From positions 38,123-102,122 of the forward strand of contig JAFRIV010000017.1 of assembly GCA_017432615.1 (NCBI GenBank): a DNA stretch of 64,000 nucleotides, given 5' to 3'. This DNA comes from Oscillospiraceae bacterium (lineage in GTDB: Bacteria > Bacillota > Clostridia > Oscillospirales > Oscillospiraceae). This document shows positions 29,995 through 37,833 of the stretch, one piece after another. Under the pieces are notes generated by a model. The model made no database searches, was not told the origin of the DNA, and was given only the letters and a program-made list of their open reading frames with translations. Within the stretch, counting starts at the first letter, position 1. Each line of letters begins with the position of its first letter. The position numbers were made by a program, and so were the translations under genes.

Positions 29995-31974
29995 ATGCTT
30001 CCTATACTGGAAAAAATGCCTGAACTGCGCCCCTTTGAAGGGGATCTGAATCTCCGGATGGATCTTTACCGGCAAAAGAAGTCGCAGATCCTGGGTGGAA
30101 ACCAGAGACTGATCGATTTTGCCAATGCCTATGCGTGGTATGGATTTCACAAAGAAAGTGACGGCTGGGTCTACAGAGAGTGGGCTCCCGGTGCGGACGA
30201 GGTATATCTGACCGGTGATTTTAATAATTGGCAGTGGACAGCAACACCTCTCACACGGCTTGAAAACGGGAACTGGGAAGTACATCTTTCGGGCGAAACC
30301 GTCCATCACGGAAGCAGAGTACTCACCGTTGTAAGAAACGGGGACAGGCTGACACAGCATGTGCCGCTTTATGCTCGACGCGTTACACAGGATTGGGTTA
30401 CGCAAAGCTGGTGCTGTGAAGTGCAGGATGATACTGTTTCTTATCCCTGGACAGATCAGGATTTCCGCAGTGAGGAAGCCCCTTTGATTTATGAGACGCA
30501 TATCGGTATGTCCGGCGAGGATCACCGTATCTCAACGTATCGGGAGTTTGCCGATCATGTGCTGCCGCACGTACAGGATCTTGGCTATAACACAATTCAG
30601 CTGATGGCTGTGATGGAACACCCGTTCTACGGATCCTTCGGTTATCAGGTGAGTAATTTCTATGCAGCATCCAGCCGGTTTGGTTATCCGGAAGATCTGA
30701 AATATCTGATCAACAAAGCCCATGAGATGGGGATTCGGGTATTGCTGGACGTGGTACATTCTCATGCAGTTGGAAACACGCTGGAGGGGATTAATCTTTT
30801 TGACGGGACAGCTTATCAGTTTTTCCATGAAGGAGGAAGAGGCAATCATTCTGCTTGGGGAACCAAGTGCTTCAATTACGGGAAACCGGAAGTACTGCAT
30901 TTTCTCTTGAGCAATCTGAAGTTCTGGCTCGAGGAGTATCATTTTGATGGATTTCGTTTTGACGGAGTGACATCGATGCTTTATCTGGATCATGCTCTCG
31001 GCACGGATTTCAGTTCGCTCAGTCAGTATTTTACCATGAACACAGATGTGGATGCTGTAACGTACCTTCAATTGGCCAATGAACTGATCCAGGAAGTAAA
31101 ACCGACAGCGATTACTGTAGCAGAAGATATGTCAGGCATGCCGGGAATGTGTGAAAAGGTAGCGGACGGCGGAATCGGATTTAATTACCGCCTTGGCATG
31201 GGGATCCCGGATCTGTGGATCAAACTGGCCAAGGAAACACGGGATGAAGACTGGAATCTGGGAAATCTGTGGTATCAGCTTACCTTCCGCAATGCACCGA
31301 CTATTGCCTATGTAGAAAGCCACGATCAGGCACTTGTCGGAGATAAGACGATGATCTTCCGCTTTGCCGATGCTGCCATGTATGACCAGATGGAAAAAGA
31401 CTGCCATACACAAGTCATTGATCGTGCCGTCGCACTGCATAAAATGATCCGCCTGCTGACAATGGCAGCCGGCGGTGCAGGTTATCTGACTTTTATGGGG
31501 AATGAATTCGGCCATCCGGAATGGATCGATTTTCCGCGTCCGGGCAACGGAAACAGCTTTCAATACTGTCGCCGGCAGTGGAGCCTGCTGAGTAATCCTT
31601 CGCTGAAATATGAGTGCCTGAATGCTTTTGACAGGGATATGGTGCATACAGCAAAGTACTACCATATTTTTGATGAGGTCTATCCGGAACTGCAGTGGGT
31701 GCATGAGGATGATCATGTTCTGGCATTTGAACGCGGAGGGCTGCTGTTTGTGTTCAACTTCTCTCCGGACCGCAGTTATACCGACTATACTATTCCGGTA
31801 AGCCGCGGGGAGGATTACCGTGTGCTCTTCAGCAGCGACGATTACTGCTATAATGGCTATGGTCGAGTGGCGAGAGAACAGGTGAGTGCATATACACCCG
31901 GCCTCGAGGGCAACTATGTCCGCCTTTATCTGCCGGCTCGTACATGCATTGTCCTTTGCCCTGCAGGCTTATAA
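29995..31974 (+). CDS. glgB: Glycogen branching enzyme, eukaryotic-type (GH13)
   Basis: This 659-residue enzyme forms alpha-1,6 branches in glycogen. An N-terminal CBM48 domain (YREWAPGADEVYLTGDFNNW, about 60-80) precedes a GH13 barrel. Active-site regions are DVVHSHA, GFRFDGVTSMLY (nucleophile Asp), TVAEDMSGMP (acid/base Glu) and ESHDQALVGDKT (third Asp). These blocks, including FGYQVSNFYAASSRFGYPED, match the eukaryotic/GH13_8 type rather than the usual bacterial GlgB. A strong AAAGGAG site precedes the ATG. No glgA or glgC lies nearby. Confidence 0.9.
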   Translation: MLPILEKMPELRPFEGDLNLRMDLYRQKKSQILGGNQRLIDFANAYAWYGFHKESDGWVYREWAPGADEVYLTGDFNNWQWTATPLTRLENGNWEVHLSGETVHHGSRVLTVVRNGDRLTQHVPLYARRVTQDWVTQSWCCEVQDDTVSYPWTDQDFRSEEAPLIYETHIGMSGEDHRISTYREFADHVLPHVQDLGYNTIQLMAVMEHPFYGSFGYQVSNFYAASSRFGYPEDLKYLINKAHEMGIRVLLDVVHSHAVGNTLEGINLFDGTAYQFFHEGGRGNHSAWGTKCFNYGKPEVLHFLLSNLKFWLEEYHFDGFRFDGVTSMLYLDHALGTDFSSLSQYFTMNTDVDAVTYLQLANELIQEVKPTAITVAEDMSGMPGMCEKVADGGIGFNYRLGMGIPDLWIKLAKETRDEDWNLGNLWYQLTFRNAPTIAYVESHDQALVGDKTMIFRFADAAMYDQMEKDCHTQVIDRAVALHKMIRLLTMAAGGAGYLTFMGNEFGHPEWIDFPRPGNGNSFQYCRRQWSLLSNPSLKYECLNAFDRDMVHTAKYYHIFDEVYPELQWVHEDDHVLAFERGGLLFVFNFSPDRSYTDYTIPVSRGEDYRVLFSSDDYCYNGYGRVAREQVSAYTPGLEGNYVRLYLPARTCIVLCPAGL

Positions 31975-32002
31975 AGAAAATCCTAAAAAGAGAATAATAA
32001 AG

Positions 32003-32054
32003 AGACGAGAGCTCAACTGTGTAAATAATCAGGGCTGAGCTCTCGTCTTTTTTT
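32003..32054 (+). terminator. Intrinsic terminator after glgB
   Basis: A 13-bp perfect stem with a 20-base loop followed by seven T. It ends the glgB operon and separates it from the convergent VWA gene. Confidence 0.9.
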
Positions 32055-32065
32055 GAATTGCTATT

Positions 32066-33787
32066 TTACAGATTTCGGATCTGGCTTCGGATCAGGGCAC
32101 CTACTGTGTCGGCCAGGCGGTCAAAGCGCTGGATACGAACAAAATCCTTCCCGTAGACCAGTTTGGCGGAAGGAAGGTCTTCCTCTTCACCGGTAAAAAT
32201 ACACATGACAGCGATTCCGTCAGCACGGGCACGCCGGACTTCCATTGCGGTATCACGTATGCCGGTGAGTGCTTCATAAGGGATTGGTTCTCCATCGGAA
32301 ACAGGACGGATCTTCACAACATCATTGGGCTTGACATCAGACAGAATAATGAGAAGCTTGTTTTGATAGGGAGAAGAGTTGATCAGATGATGGGCAGCCC
32401 GAACAGCCAGACCGTCACGGTTGCAGCCGTTGGACACATATTCAAAAATGTTGCGGTTGTCGTTCGGCTTGTGATAATCACGGAAAATGCGGAGAATGGT
32501 ATAACCCGTCATTGAACAGAAGGACAATACCCTGCAGGGAATACCGCATCGGGTGAGACTCTCGGCAATGATGTAGCCTTGGGTTGAAATGATTTCCTGC
32601 CGGTTTTTCTGCGAGGTGGAAGCGTCCAGAAGGAGATCGACACAAAGATCGCCGATGTCATCGTTTTCATTTTTCAGAAAAACGGATTCTTCTTTCAGTA
32701 CAGCAGCACGCCAGATACGAAGGGGATCGAGAAAGCCGTGATAAGATCTGACGGGAGAAGGCTGCAGATACATCAGCACAGAGTTACGAATATTGGCAGA
32801 CAGCCGGGAGATGGCGATGCGATTTCGTGCCATTTCTTCGCGATAGTAGTTTCGGTTTTTTTCTACCTGCGCGGCTTCGCGCTGGCGGGAGAGGGCTTCA
32901 AACGCATTCCGCATTCCAGCAGAACTTTCCCGTTTGCCGTAGGTAAAATGCAAATGGCAAAGTGCATGGTTATCAATACAAAGAGCTTTTTCCAGATCGG
33001 CCGTCTGACGCGGCGAATACAAAGAACTGCCGAATTTTGCCTCCATGAATTCCCTCAGTTCGGAGGCGGAAAGCGTTGTTTTGATTTCTCGCTGTCCATC
33101 AGTATATCCGGCAGATGCCCCGCCGTAAAGATTCTCGGGATGATCGGCAAATCCGATACCAAATTTTCGATAACGTGGCCTGCTGTTCCGTTTTGCATGA
33201 GGAACAAAGGGAGGAAAAAACAGATGATGTCCGGAATGTTTTTTTTCTTCGGCGATAAGCTGGAACCATTGCAGATACAGTGATTTGGCCTGTGCAACAA
33301 GCTCATCAGTACTCAATTCAGGAGAAAACTCCAGCATATCAAGCAGTTTCCGGCTGGCGGCGTCCAAGTCATCGGGGCGGTTGAGGACGCGTGCCCAGTG
33401 AGCAGAGGAAAGTGTGGTGAGCAGATCCCGGTCAATGCTGTGGTGGCGAGCGTTTTCCGCGATATAAGCAGCAGCATAATTATTCCGAAGGGTAGCAAGG
33501 ACAGGGCGAAGCGGAACTTCCCGAAAAAAAACACAGTTTTCCAGTCCCAGCCATAGCAGTCCTTCATAAGTGTCAGCCTCTTCTTCAGCAGAAAAACTGC
33601 GGAAAACCGATTCAATTTTTGGATATTCATAGTGCTTTCGCACGGCACCGATAATACAATTCCAGTAAACATCAGCCTGACCGGAAGAATCATATGCCTT
33701 GAAATCGGGAGTAAAGGAATAGCTGTCCGCACAGCTCCAGATCAGGTTTTCAGCACGTTTTTTCTGAAGCTCGGAAATTTCAATCAT
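32066..33787 (-). CDS. VWA-domain protein, partner of a MoxR-type ATPase
   Basis: This 573-residue protein has a C-terminal von Willebrand A domain (about 380-573) with the metal-ion-dependent adhesion site DASTS at about residue 388. The N-terminal two-thirds is helical with charged segments, in the style of NorD/CoxE/CobT-type proteins. These act with MoxR ATPases to insert metals or remodel target proteins. It overlaps the upstream AAA gene by one base (TAATG). Neither a nitric-oxide reductase, a CO dehydrogenase nor a chelatase lies nearby, so the client protein is unknown. Confidence 0.8.
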   Translation of the reverse strand: MIEISELQKKRAENLIWSCADSYSFTPDFKAYDSSGQADVYWNCIIGAVRKHYEYPKIESVFRSFSAEEEADTYEGLLWLGLENCVFFREVPLRPVLATLRNNYAAAYIAENARHHSIDRDLLTTLSSAHWARVLNRPDDLDAASRKLLDMLEFSPELSTDELVAQAKSLYLQWFQLIAEEKKHSGHHLFFPPFVPHAKRNSRPRYRKFGIGFADHPENLYGGASAGYTDGQREIKTTLSASELREFMEAKFGSSLYSPRQTADLEKALCIDNHALCHLHFTYGKRESSAGMRNAFEALSRQREAAQVEKNRNYYREEMARNRIAISRLSANIRNSVLMYLQPSPVRSYHGFLDPLRIWRAAVLKEESVFLKNENDDIGDLCVDLLLDASTSQKNRQEIISTQGYIIAESLTRCGIPCRVLSFCSMTGYTILRIFRDYHKPNDNRNIFEYVSNGCNRDGLAVRAAHHLINSSPYQNKLLIILSDVKPNDVVKIRPVSDGEPIPYEALTGIRDTAMEVRRARADGIAVMCIFTGEEEDLPSAKLVYGKDFVRIQRFDRLADTVGALIRSQIRNL

Positions 33788-34707
33788 TAAAGGAACATCT
33801 CTTCTCTTGTGAGCGAGGAATCGATTCTGGAGACGATCAGATCGTCCACCAACTGCCGTTCATAGGTGTCAAAGCACTTATTGACAATGCTGATCTCCAA
33901 TGCCTGACCGAGCGTGAGAGAATTACGTACCAGCAGAACAGCTGCCATAAGACCGCGCAGATCCAACGCTTTGGTTGAAATTTCGCTGCTGTCGCATTTT
34001 TTCCGAATATCCTGGAAGAGAGAGGCAAGCTGCTCTGAATACTCCTCTTTCAGTTGCGGATACTGAGCCTTCAGCAGGCGCTGTACTTCCTCTTCCCCAA
34101 TGATTGGCATATTCAGTACAACAAAGCGGGAGGCTAAGGCTTCATTTAACTCGCGTGTGCCTGCATACCCGTAATTCATGGTGCCGATAAAACGCGTACC
34201 GGGAGCAAGAGTGATGCGTTCATAGCCGGGAACATCAATGATACGGCGGAAATCCAACGTGGCATGGAGCACCGCAAGAGACTCATTTTTTGCCATATTG
34301 ATTTCATCCAGAATTCCGAAACCGCCGTGCAAAGCACAGCAGGTAATCGGACCCTGCCGAAAATGCACCTCTCCATTTCGGAACGTATCAGCGCCGATTA
34401 AAGTAGAAGCATCGGTATTCAGGTAGAAAGAGATATCCCATTCCGGACGGGAAAATACAGCTGCAAGGTTTTCCGCAAGCACGTTTTTCCCGGTCGCCTT
34501 CGGGCCGACCAGAAGAAGATTCTCCCCCGCAAGAATAGCCGTAAGAGCTTCTTCCCATACGGCTTTCCCATAATAATGAATCTTTGGGTCTGGAATGCGG
34601 TGGACAAGTTCCTCCGGGCATGAATGTTCACGGCGAAAAGAAACGATACGGGTGAGAATTTCTTCCCGTATCCCCTCCTGACGCAGAAACTCCAACAGAT
34701 CGTTCAT
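33787..34707 (-). CDS. MoxR-type AAA+ ATPase
   Basis: This 306-residue AAA+ ATPase has Walker A GPKATGKN (about 68-75), Walker B GILDEINMAK (about 131-140), sensor 1 in FIGTMNYGYAGTRELNEALA, and an arginine-finger region at ASRFVVLNMP. It belongs to the MoxR/NorQ/CbbQ group, which forms hexameric rings and works with VWA proteins. An AGGAGGT site precedes the ATG. It has its own promoter, and the two-gene operon is divergent from the CARF nuclease. Confidence 0.88.
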   Translation of the reverse strand: MNDLLEFLRQEGIREEILTRIVSFRREHSCPEELVHRIPDPKIHYYGKAVWEEALTAILAGENLLLVGPKATGKNVLAENLAAVFSRPEWDISFYLNTDASTLIGADTFRNGEVHFRQGPITCCALHGGFGILDEINMAKNESLAVLHATLDFRRIIDVPGYERITLAPGTRFIGTMNYGYAGTRELNEALASRFVVLNMPIIGEEEVQRLLKAQYPQLKEEYSEQLASLFQDIRKKCDSSEISTKALDLRGLMAAVLLVRNSLTLGQALEISIVNKCFDTYERQLVDDLIVSRIDSSLTREEMFL

Positions 34708-34754
34708 GCTGTACCTCCTGTACTGTAAAAAGCAGCGTATTTTTTAATAAGCAC

Positions 34755-34783
34755 ATTATACAACGGGGAAACCTGCAAGGCAA
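34755..34783 (-). promoter_or_regulatory. Promoter of the MoxR-VWA operon
   Basis: On the minus strand: TTGCCT (34778-34783), 17 bp, perfect TATAAT (34755-34760). Confidence 0.78.
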
Positions 34784-34795
34784 GCACAGAAAATG

Positions 34796-34829
34796 TTGCC
34801 AGTGGACGAAAAGTGATGTAAAATCACTT
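34796..34829 (+). promoter_or_regulatory. Promoter of the CARF nuclease with operator-like dyad
   Basis: TTGCCA (34796-34801), 17 bp, TAAAAT (34819-34824). The -10 box is embedded in the inverted repeat AAGTGAT...ATCACTT (34811-34829, seven-bp arms, five-base centre), which is well placed for a repressor. The ribosome site GGAGGAG follows. Confidence 0.75.
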
Positions 34830-34851
34830 CTATCAAGCAGGAGGAGAAAAA

Positions 34852-36027
34852 ATGAAAACGCTGATAGAACTCTATGATGATTCACCGATTGAGAATGTCC
34901 TTGCGGCGGATACTTTTCTGCCGGAAAGGATCGTATATCTGTGTCCTACGGAGATTGCACAGGATAAAGACAAACAGCAGAAATTGAAGGAATACTTTTC
35001 TCACCGTGGTTTGGAGACGGAACTGCTTTTTTTCGAAACAAGTCTTTTTTATGCCGGAAAAGTAGAAAAACAGCTTCGCCAGGTGACGGAGACTTATCCG
35101 GACTGTGCCATTGATATTGCAGGCGGCAGTGATGCAGCTCTGTTTGCATCCGGAGCACTGAGCCGGGAAAGGAATGTGGCAGTATTCACGCACAGCCGGA
35201 AAAAGAAGCGGTTTTTTGAAATCTGTAACGCACCTTTTGCAGATCATCTGCCGATCGATGTAAAATATACGGTAGAAGACTTTTTCCTGATGGCCTATGG
35301 AGCCTCAAAAGCAGGGCGTGTGGAAAATCAGACACTGGAACGATATATAGATAGAATTGATGCTTTTTTTCGTGTTTTTCTCCGATTTCGGAAAAAATGG
35401 AATTCTATCACCAACTGGTTTCAGCGCGCTTCCAGGGCAGACAAAAACGGATATTTTACTTTGGATGTTTCCTGCGATTATACGCTGAAAGGGGAACGCT
35501 CTTCCAGAATCCCGGCAGATGAGGAGGCTTTGAGGGAACTGGAACAGCTTGGCTTTTTGAAAGATCTGGTGATTCGAAGAGATGAGAGGGTCAGTTTTCA
35601 ATTTGAAGATGAGCAGATCCGCACCTGGCTGCGTGATCAGGGGAGTGTACTGGAGATCTATACCTGGAAGGCCTGCCGGGATGCGGGGATTTTTCAGGAT
35701 GTACATTGCAGTATCATTGTGCAGTGGGAACGAGGTAAAGGCGAAGAAATCGTCTCCAATGAGATTGATGTGATCGCAGTACAGGAAGCAACACCGGTTT
35801 TTATTTCCTGTAAGACCTGCCCGATTGATACGGATGCCATCAACGAACTTGCCATTTTGCGCGACCGTTTTGGAGGGGATGCGGCAAGAGCTCTTCTTGT
35901 CTCTACAGAAAATTGCCGTGCTATTACCCGTCGTCGCGCTGACGCCCTTGATATTGATGTCATTACCTGGCAGGAACTGCGTAACTGTTCTCTGCGGGAA
36001 CAGATCCGGTCACTGATGAAAAAATAA
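34852..36027 (+). CDS. Card1/Can2-like CARF-nuclease (DUF1887)
   Basis: This 391-residue protein combines an N-terminal CARF-like Rossmann domain with a C-terminal PD-(D/E)XK nuclease fold, the architecture of Card1/Can2 (DUF1887). In type III CRISPR systems such proteins cut nucleic acid when bound by cyclic oligoadenylate. CARF elements are PERIVYLCPTE and DIAGGSDAALFASGAL, where GGSD replaces the more common GGTK. The nuclease site shows NEIDV (Asp306) and FISCKT (Lys321); the position that usually holds the catalytic Glu is Ser319. No CRISPR array or cas gene is seen in the window. The gene is single, with its own promoter and terminator. Family assignment is firm; activity is uncertain. 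Confidence 0.82.
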   Translation: MKTLIELYDDSPIENVLAADTFLPERIVYLCPTEIAQDKDKQQKLKEYFSHRGLETELLFFETSLFYAGKVEKQLRQVTETYPDCAIDIAGGSDAALFASGALSRERNVAVFTHSRKKKRFFEICNAPFADHLPIDVKYTVEDFFLMAYGASKAGRVENQTLERYIDRIDAFFRVFLRFRKKWNSITNWFQRASRADKNGYFTLDVSCDYTLKGERSSRIPADEEALRELEQLGFLKDLVIRRDERVSFQFEDEQIRTWLRDQGSVLEIYTWKACRDAGIFQDVHCSIIVQWERGKGEEIVSNEIDVIAVQEATPVFISCKTCPIDTDAINELAILRDRFGGDAARALLVSTENCRAITRRRADALDIDVITWQELRNCSLREQIRSLMKK

Positions 36028-36061
36028 CAGACAGTGCAGGAAATGCACAAAGTCTGCTTTT
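36028..36061 (+). terminator. Probable terminator of the CARF nuclease gene
   Basis: A two-part hairpin (CAGAC/GTCTG and GTGCA/TGCAC with small bulges) followed by CTTTTC. It begins immediately after the stop codon. Confidence 0.55.
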
Positions 36062-36094
36062 CTCAAAAACCATCTGAAAAGCTTCACAAAAGAA

Positions 36095-36123
36095 TTGACA
36101 AGCCTGCTTTCAAATGATAAAAT
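36095..36123 (+). promoter_or_regulatory. Promoter of the tctCBA-SDR operon
   Basis: Consensus TTGACA (36095-36100), 17 bp, TAAAAT (36118-36123). The leader is about 85 nt. Confidence 0.85.
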
Positions 36124-36151
36124 TTTCCTAACTTTTCGCGGAAGTATACGC

Positions 36152-36165
36152 TGAAAGCGCTTGGC
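36152..36165 (+). promoter_or_regulatory. Possible cre-like operator
   Basis: TGAAAGCGCTTGGC lies about 30 nt after the -10 box. The left half fits a catabolite-responsive (CcpA) or LacI-type half site and the centre AAGCGCTT is palindromic, but the right half has two mismatches. A downstream position would act as a roadblock to transcription. Confidence 0.4.
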
Positions 36166-36215
36166 GCAGAAAGCGGAACCTGACGCAAAAGAACAAATTA
36201 AAAAAGGAGAAAGAT

Positions 36216-37190
36216 ATGAAGAAATTTCTTGCGATTCTGCTCGCCATGGTCATGGTATGCAGCCTGTCCGCAGCTGCATTTGCGGACTATCCCGACAAGC
36301 CGATCCTTGCAATCAACCCCTGGGGCGCCGGCGGCGGCACGGACAACTGCCTGCGGGCATTCTGCGCGGCACTGGAGAAGCAGCTGGGAGTTACGATTAC
36401 GGTCGATAACCGTACCGGCGCTTCCGGTGTTACTGGACATGAGGCTATTGCAGATGCAGAGCCTGATGGCTATACTATCGGAATGATTACCTGGGAGCTC
36501 GCTTCCTATCTCCCGATGGATATGTCTGAGTATACTTACGAAAACTATATCCCACTCTGCCGCGTAAATACGGATGCTGCTGCTATCACAGTCAACACCG
36601 CTTGGGCGAAAGAGAATAACATCACAGATCTTGCTTCCTTTATTGACTACTGCAAGGATCATCCGGGTGAGGTAAAAATGGGCGGTTCTTCCGCTGGTTC
36701 TGTGTGGCATGTTGCAGGTGGCTATCTGATGAATGCTACCGGCATTGAGATTCAGATGGTTGCTTATCCGGATGGCGCTGCATCTGCTGTTAAGGCAGCT
36801 GCTCAGAATGAGATTAATGGTGTTACGGTTTCTGCTGCTGAGGCTCGTTCCTTCGTTGAGTCCGGTGATCTGACGATGCTTGGTATTATGGACACTGTCC
36901 GGAATTCTGTGTTCCCTGATGTTCCAACCTGTGAAGAACAGGGCTTTGATTGCCTCTATGCTACACAGCGTGGTATGGGTCTGCCTCTCGGTGTAGACGA
37001 AGCGAAGGTCGAGGTCCTTTCCAAGGCCTGCGCAGCTGCAATTGAAGATCCTGACTTTGTGGCAGCTATGGAAGCTCTTGGCCAGAAGATCGACTACATG
37101 GATGGCCCCACCTATGGTGAGTATCTCGCACAGGCTGCTGTTGATGTTCCTGCAGCTATGGCTGTTGTCGGTTTGATCGACGAAGAGTAA
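36216..37190 (+). CDS. tctC: Tripartite tricarboxylate transporter binding protein (TctC/Bug family)
   Basis: This 324-residue extracytoplasmic binding protein captures a carboxylate for the TctAB permease. Residues 1-23 are a signal peptide ending AFA before Asp; the cysteine at 15 is not in a lipobox context. Bug-family marks are YPDKPILAINPWGAGGGTDN at the mature start, then DNRTGASGVTGHEAIADAEPDGYT. An AAAAAGGAG site precedes the ATG. A strong hairpin separates it from tctB, which would favour excess binding protein. Its ligand could be a gluconate-like sugar acid given the SDR at the end of the operon, but this is inference. Confidence 0.92.
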   Translation: MKKFLAILLAMVMVCSLSAAAFADYPDKPILAINPWGAGGGTDNCLRAFCAALEKQLGVTITVDNRTGASGVTGHEAIADAEPDGYTIGMITWELASYLPMDMSEYTYENYIPLCRVNTDAAAITVNTAWAKENNITDLASFIDYCKDHPGEVKMGGSSAGSVWHVAGGYLMNATGIEIQMVAYPDGAASAVKAAAQNEINGVTVSAAEARSFVESGDLTMLGIMDTVRNSVFPDVPTCEEQGFDCLYATQRGMGLPLGVDEAKVEVLSKACAAAIEDPDFVAAMEALGQKIDYMDGPTYGEYLAQAAVDVPAAMAVVGLIDEE

Positions 37191-37220
37191 TTGTATTGGG
37201 GTTTAAAAGGTAATGCTTCA

Positions 37221-37249
37221 GGGGCAGGCAGAAATGCCTGTCCCTTTTT
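37221..37249 (+). terminator. Intercistronic terminator-like hairpin (tctC-tctB)
   Basis: A 10-bp stem with one G-T pair, a GAAA tetraloop and a five-base T run, between tctC and tctB. It has all the parts of an intrinsic terminator, so read-through must supply the permease genes. Confidence 0.82.
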
Positions 37250-37282
37250 CGAGCGTAAAACTAAAAAAGGATGTGATACTTT

Positions 37283-37816
37283 TTGGAAGTAAAAAAGACG
37301 CAGACCAAAGCTTTTTCCAATCTGATTGCTTCATTTGTTCTGATTGCCTTTGAAATCTGGGCATGGCTCCAGACCAACGCCATCAAAACAGCAAAAAATG
37401 CAGCAGTTCAGCCTTCCACTTTCCCTCGCATCATGATTATCGGGATGGCGGTCTTTACGGTGATCCTGCTGATTCAGTCACTTATTAAACTCGGCAGCAT
37501 GAAACCGGACGACCCATTGGCAGAGAAGGCGGAAACACTGAACATTTTCAAAGACAGGGGCGTTCTGGCAGCGCTCGGTGTGATTGCACTCTGCGCGCTG
37601 TATGTTTATTTTTTCAAGAGTCTCGGATATGTAGTGGTGAGCTTTTTCCTCTGCGGCATCATCATGTGGATCATTGGTTTAAGAAACCCGGTCAAATTGA
37701 TTTTGATTTCGCTGCTGGTTCCCCTCGGAATGTGGCTGATTTTTTACAAGATGCTTCAGGTCAACATCCCCATGGGATGGCTCCAGTTCCTGAAGGATCT
37801 GGTGGATAAAATTTAA
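37283..37816 (+). CDS. tctB: Tripartite tricarboxylate transporter small permease TctB
   Basis: This 177-residue membrane protein has about four hydrophobic helices (starting LIASFVLIAFEIWAWL, and IMIIGMAVFTVILLIQSLI) and is the small permease subunit of the TctABC importer. Translation starts at TTG (37283-37285) after AAAAAAGGA; the nearby ATG at 37271 runs into a stop at once. The weak start and the hairpin before it both point to low expression compared with tctC. Confidence 0.88.
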   Translation: MEVKKTQTKAFSNLIASFVLIAFEIWAWLQTNAIKTAKNAAVQPSTFPRIMIIGMAVFTVILLIQSLIKLGSMKPDDPLAEKAETLNIFKDRGVLAALGVIALCALYVYFFKSLGYVVVSFFLCGIIMWIIGLRNPVKLILISLLVPLGMWLIFYKMLQVNIPMGWLQFLKDLVDKI

Positions 37817-37833
37817 GGAAGGAGAACAGTTTT

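Noticed and set aside
32000-36100. CRISPR array near the CARF nuclease
   Set aside because: No regularly spaced direct repeats and no cas genes were found here or elsewhere in the window.
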